64,000 nucleotides of DNA, taken from NCBI RefSeq assembly GCF_017357825.1, contig NZ_CP046072.1, forward strand, positions 248,001 to 312,000, in the 5' to 3' direction. Shown in pieces: positions 62,837-64,000 of this stretch; within the stretch, counting starts at the first letter, position 1; every line of letters starts with the position of its first letter. This stretch comes from Sulfurimonas aquatica (GTDB taxonomy: Bacteria > Campylobacterota > Campylobacteria > Campylobacterales > Sulfurimonadaceae). The translations under genes and the position numbers were made by a program. Under the pieces are notes generated by a model. It was not told where the DNA came from. It worked only from the letters and a program-made list of their open reading frames with translations, and made no database searches.

Positions 62837-63157
62837 ATGAATACAATAGAAAATATAAATAAAACAATAGAAGAAAACTTAGCCGTAATGGTCTACTTCT
62901 CAGCTCCGACTTGCAATGTCTGTCACGCCTTAAAGCCAAAACTTCTCGAAGAGTTAGATAAGAACTTTAGCGAGTTTAAAGTGGAGAGTGTGGATATCTC
63001 AGTGGAAGAGGATATCGCTCCTCACTTTGGCGTTTACGCCATTCCAACTGTTTTAATCTACTTGGATGGTAAAGAGTTTGTTCGCAAATCTCGTCATATG
63101 TCGGTTAATGAAGTTATAGATGAGATTAAACGCCCTTATGAGATTATGACTTCGTAA
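62837..63157 (+). CDS. Thioredoxin-like protein
   Basis: A 106-residue thioredoxin-fold protein without signal peptide. The active site is APTCNVCHALKP (Cys-Asn-Val-Cys instead of the usual Cys-Gly-Pro-Cys), and the conserved cis-proline is in YAIPTVLIYLDG. The altered dipeptide suggests a different redox potential or partner from housekeeping thioredoxin. It is divergent from the AEC gene with 27 bases between their starts. Confidence 0.85.
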   Translation: MNTIENINKTIEENLAVMVYFSAPTCNVCHALKPKLLEELDKNFSEFKVESVDISVEEDIAPHFGVYAIPTVLIYLDGKEFVRKSRHMSVNEVIDEIKRPYEIMTS

Positions 63158-63161
63158 ACTC

Positions 63162-63911
63162 TTAGGCCATAAATGCGATAAGCGAAGCGGTAACGGCCAC
63201 GTTTAAAGACTCAACTTGGCGTTTCATTGGGATGCTTATAGAGTCGTTACAGAGTTTTTGAACCTCAGGGCTAACACCATCACTCTCATTTCCTAAAACA
63301 TAAATAGACTTTTCACTTTTTTTTACGTCATAGATAGTGCTTGTAGCATGAGATGAGAGTGCATATATTTTCGTATTTTCTAGGCTTGGGAGTATATCTT
63401 CAAGAGCATCACAAAAGTATATGGGAATTTTAAAAAGAGTTCCAGCACTCGCCTTTATAACAAGGGGAGATATTTTTGCAGAGCTCTTTTTTGGAAGTAT
63501 GATGCCATCTATATCTGAAGCAGCACATGAACGGATGATCATGCCAAGATTTTGAGGGTTTTGAATGCCATCAAGGGCTATGAGTTTAAAGCTTTTTAAC
63601 TCTTTTATCTCTTTGGCGTTTGAGTAAGTTTTTGCAATGATATCTATAGCTACACCCTGGTCTTGTTTAGCATTTTTACTGATGCGCGCAAGCACGTTTT
63701 TAGCATGGTAGGTTACTTCAACCCCACGCTTAGACGCAAGTGAAAGTATCTCTTTTATAGCTCCATCTTGTTTGTTTGAATCCGCCATATGGAGTTTATG
63801 AACTTCAACACTACTATCTTGAAGAACTTCTATAACTACATTACGTCCATAGAGTGTTATAACTTTTTCAAAAAATGCTTTTTTATCTTTATACTCTTGA
63901 GAGTCTTGCAT
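63162..63911 (-). CDS. rlmB: TrmH/SpoU-family 23S rRNA 2'-O-methyltransferase (RlmB-like)
   Basis: Uses S-adenosylmethionine to methylate a ribose in rRNA. The 249 residues have an N-terminal substrate-binding part (YGRNVVIEVLQDSS) and the knotted SpoU domain with ALDGIQNPQNLGMIIRSCAASDIDGIILP, the SAM motif VLGNESDGVSPEVQKLC and SIPMKRQVESLNVAVTASLIAF. RlmB (G2251) is the best match by layout; a related TrmH-type enzyme is possible. AAAGG precedes the ATG. It converges on the thioredoxin-like gene with four bases between. Confidence 0.88.
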   Translation of the reverse strand: MQDSQEYKDKKAFFEKVITLYGRNVVIEVLQDSSVEVHKLHMADSNKQDGAIKEILSLASKRGVEVTYHAKNVLARISKNAKQDQGVAIDIIAKTYSNAKEIKELKSFKLIALDGIQNPQNLGMIIRSCAASDIDGIILPKKSSAKISPLVIKASAGTLFKIPIYFCDALEDILPSLENTKIYALSSHATSTIYDVKKSEKSIYVLGNESDGVSPEVQKLCNDSISIPMKRQVESLNVAVTASLIAFMA

Positions 63912-63960
63912 ACTTTTACCTTTTATTGTAAATATTTTATTAGGAGTGGTATTTTACCCA

Positions 63961-64000
63961 TTATCCCTTAGTCTTATGTACAAACACCCCATTAAAATCA
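63961..64000 (-). CDS. Possible 3' end of a gene running off the window
   Basis: On the minus strand an open frame enters from the edge, encoding DFNGVFVHKTKG before a TAA at 63961-63963, 49 bases upstream of rlmB. The piece is too short to identify, and it could be chance. Confidence 0.2.
   Translation of the reverse strand, partial: DFNGVFVHKTKG

Overview
The window looks like chromosomal DNA of a free-living Campylobacterota (epsilonproteobacterium), most like the Sulfurimonas group. The base composition is AT-rich. Many promoters show a clear TATAAT with no obvious -35 box. The S10-spc ribosomal cluster has no L30 gene (rpmD) and no adk. A futalosine-pathway menaquinone gene (mqnA) and an Mqo-like malate:quinone oxidoreductase are present, and the lone histidine kinase has the H-box GHQWRQPLS common in this phylum. 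The order nfu - TPR protein - murE ... ybaB - PDZ protein - ispA - tkt matches the order I recall from Campylobacter jejuni. The genus is inferred, not proven.

Layout. 1-9.8 kb: nnr (cut by the window edge) and a P-loop ATPase on the minus strand, divergent from kdsD-rluB-rarA; then mqo, mqnA (convergent), a molybdopterin operon moaD-moaE-moeA and a stand-alone receiver protein. 9.8-13.2 kb: a small accessory zone with a decayed 3' piece of rnhB, a complete rnhB, two small lipoproteins and an AAA_14-like ATPase. 13.2-24 kb: the S10-spc cluster from rpsJ to secY-map-infA, with its own promoter and a terminator after infA. 24-33.4 kb: a 9.7-kb accessory insert separating infA from rpmJ: chorismate mutase-like protein, CvfB-like RNA-binding protein, a degenerate arsenate-reductase-like protein, small proteins, MipA/OmpV, a spore-photoproduct-lyase-like radical SAM protein, an orphan histidine kinase, an AraC regulator, a nitroreductase, an Fe-alcohol dehydrogenase and a zinc-ribbon protein. 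33.4-36.6 kb: the alpha part of the cluster (rpmJ-rpsM-rpsK-rpsD-rpoA-rplQ) with its own promoter and a structured leader. 36.7-50.1 kb: aldo/keto reductase, nfu, TPR protein, murE, a lipoprotein/outer-membrane pair, a 2Fe-2S protein, panD, ybaB, PDZ protein, ispA, tkt, a SagB-type oxidoreductase and selO. 50.3-61.8 kb: one 11.5-kb gene for a 3845-residue secreted lipoprotein. 61.9-64 kb: AEC transporter, thioredoxin-like protein and a SpoU/TrmH rRNA methyltransferase.

How the genes work together. Most of the window is housekeeping: translation and transcription, peptidoglycan and LPS precursors (murE, kdsD), CoA precursor (panD), isoprenoids (ispA), pentose phosphates (tkt), molybdenum cofactor, menaquinone and replication-fork repair (rarA, rnhB). 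The least ordinary features are the giant lipoprotein, whose C-terminal two thirds is a tandem duplication of a ~1300-residue module; the partial rnhB duplication; the ribosomal cluster split into two separately promoted and terminated units, the second with a leader that can fold two exclusive ways; an apparently leaderless kdsD transcript; and a 39-codon ORF with its own promoter and ribosome binding site. I saw no tRNA or rRNA gene, CRISPR array, transposase or prophage.
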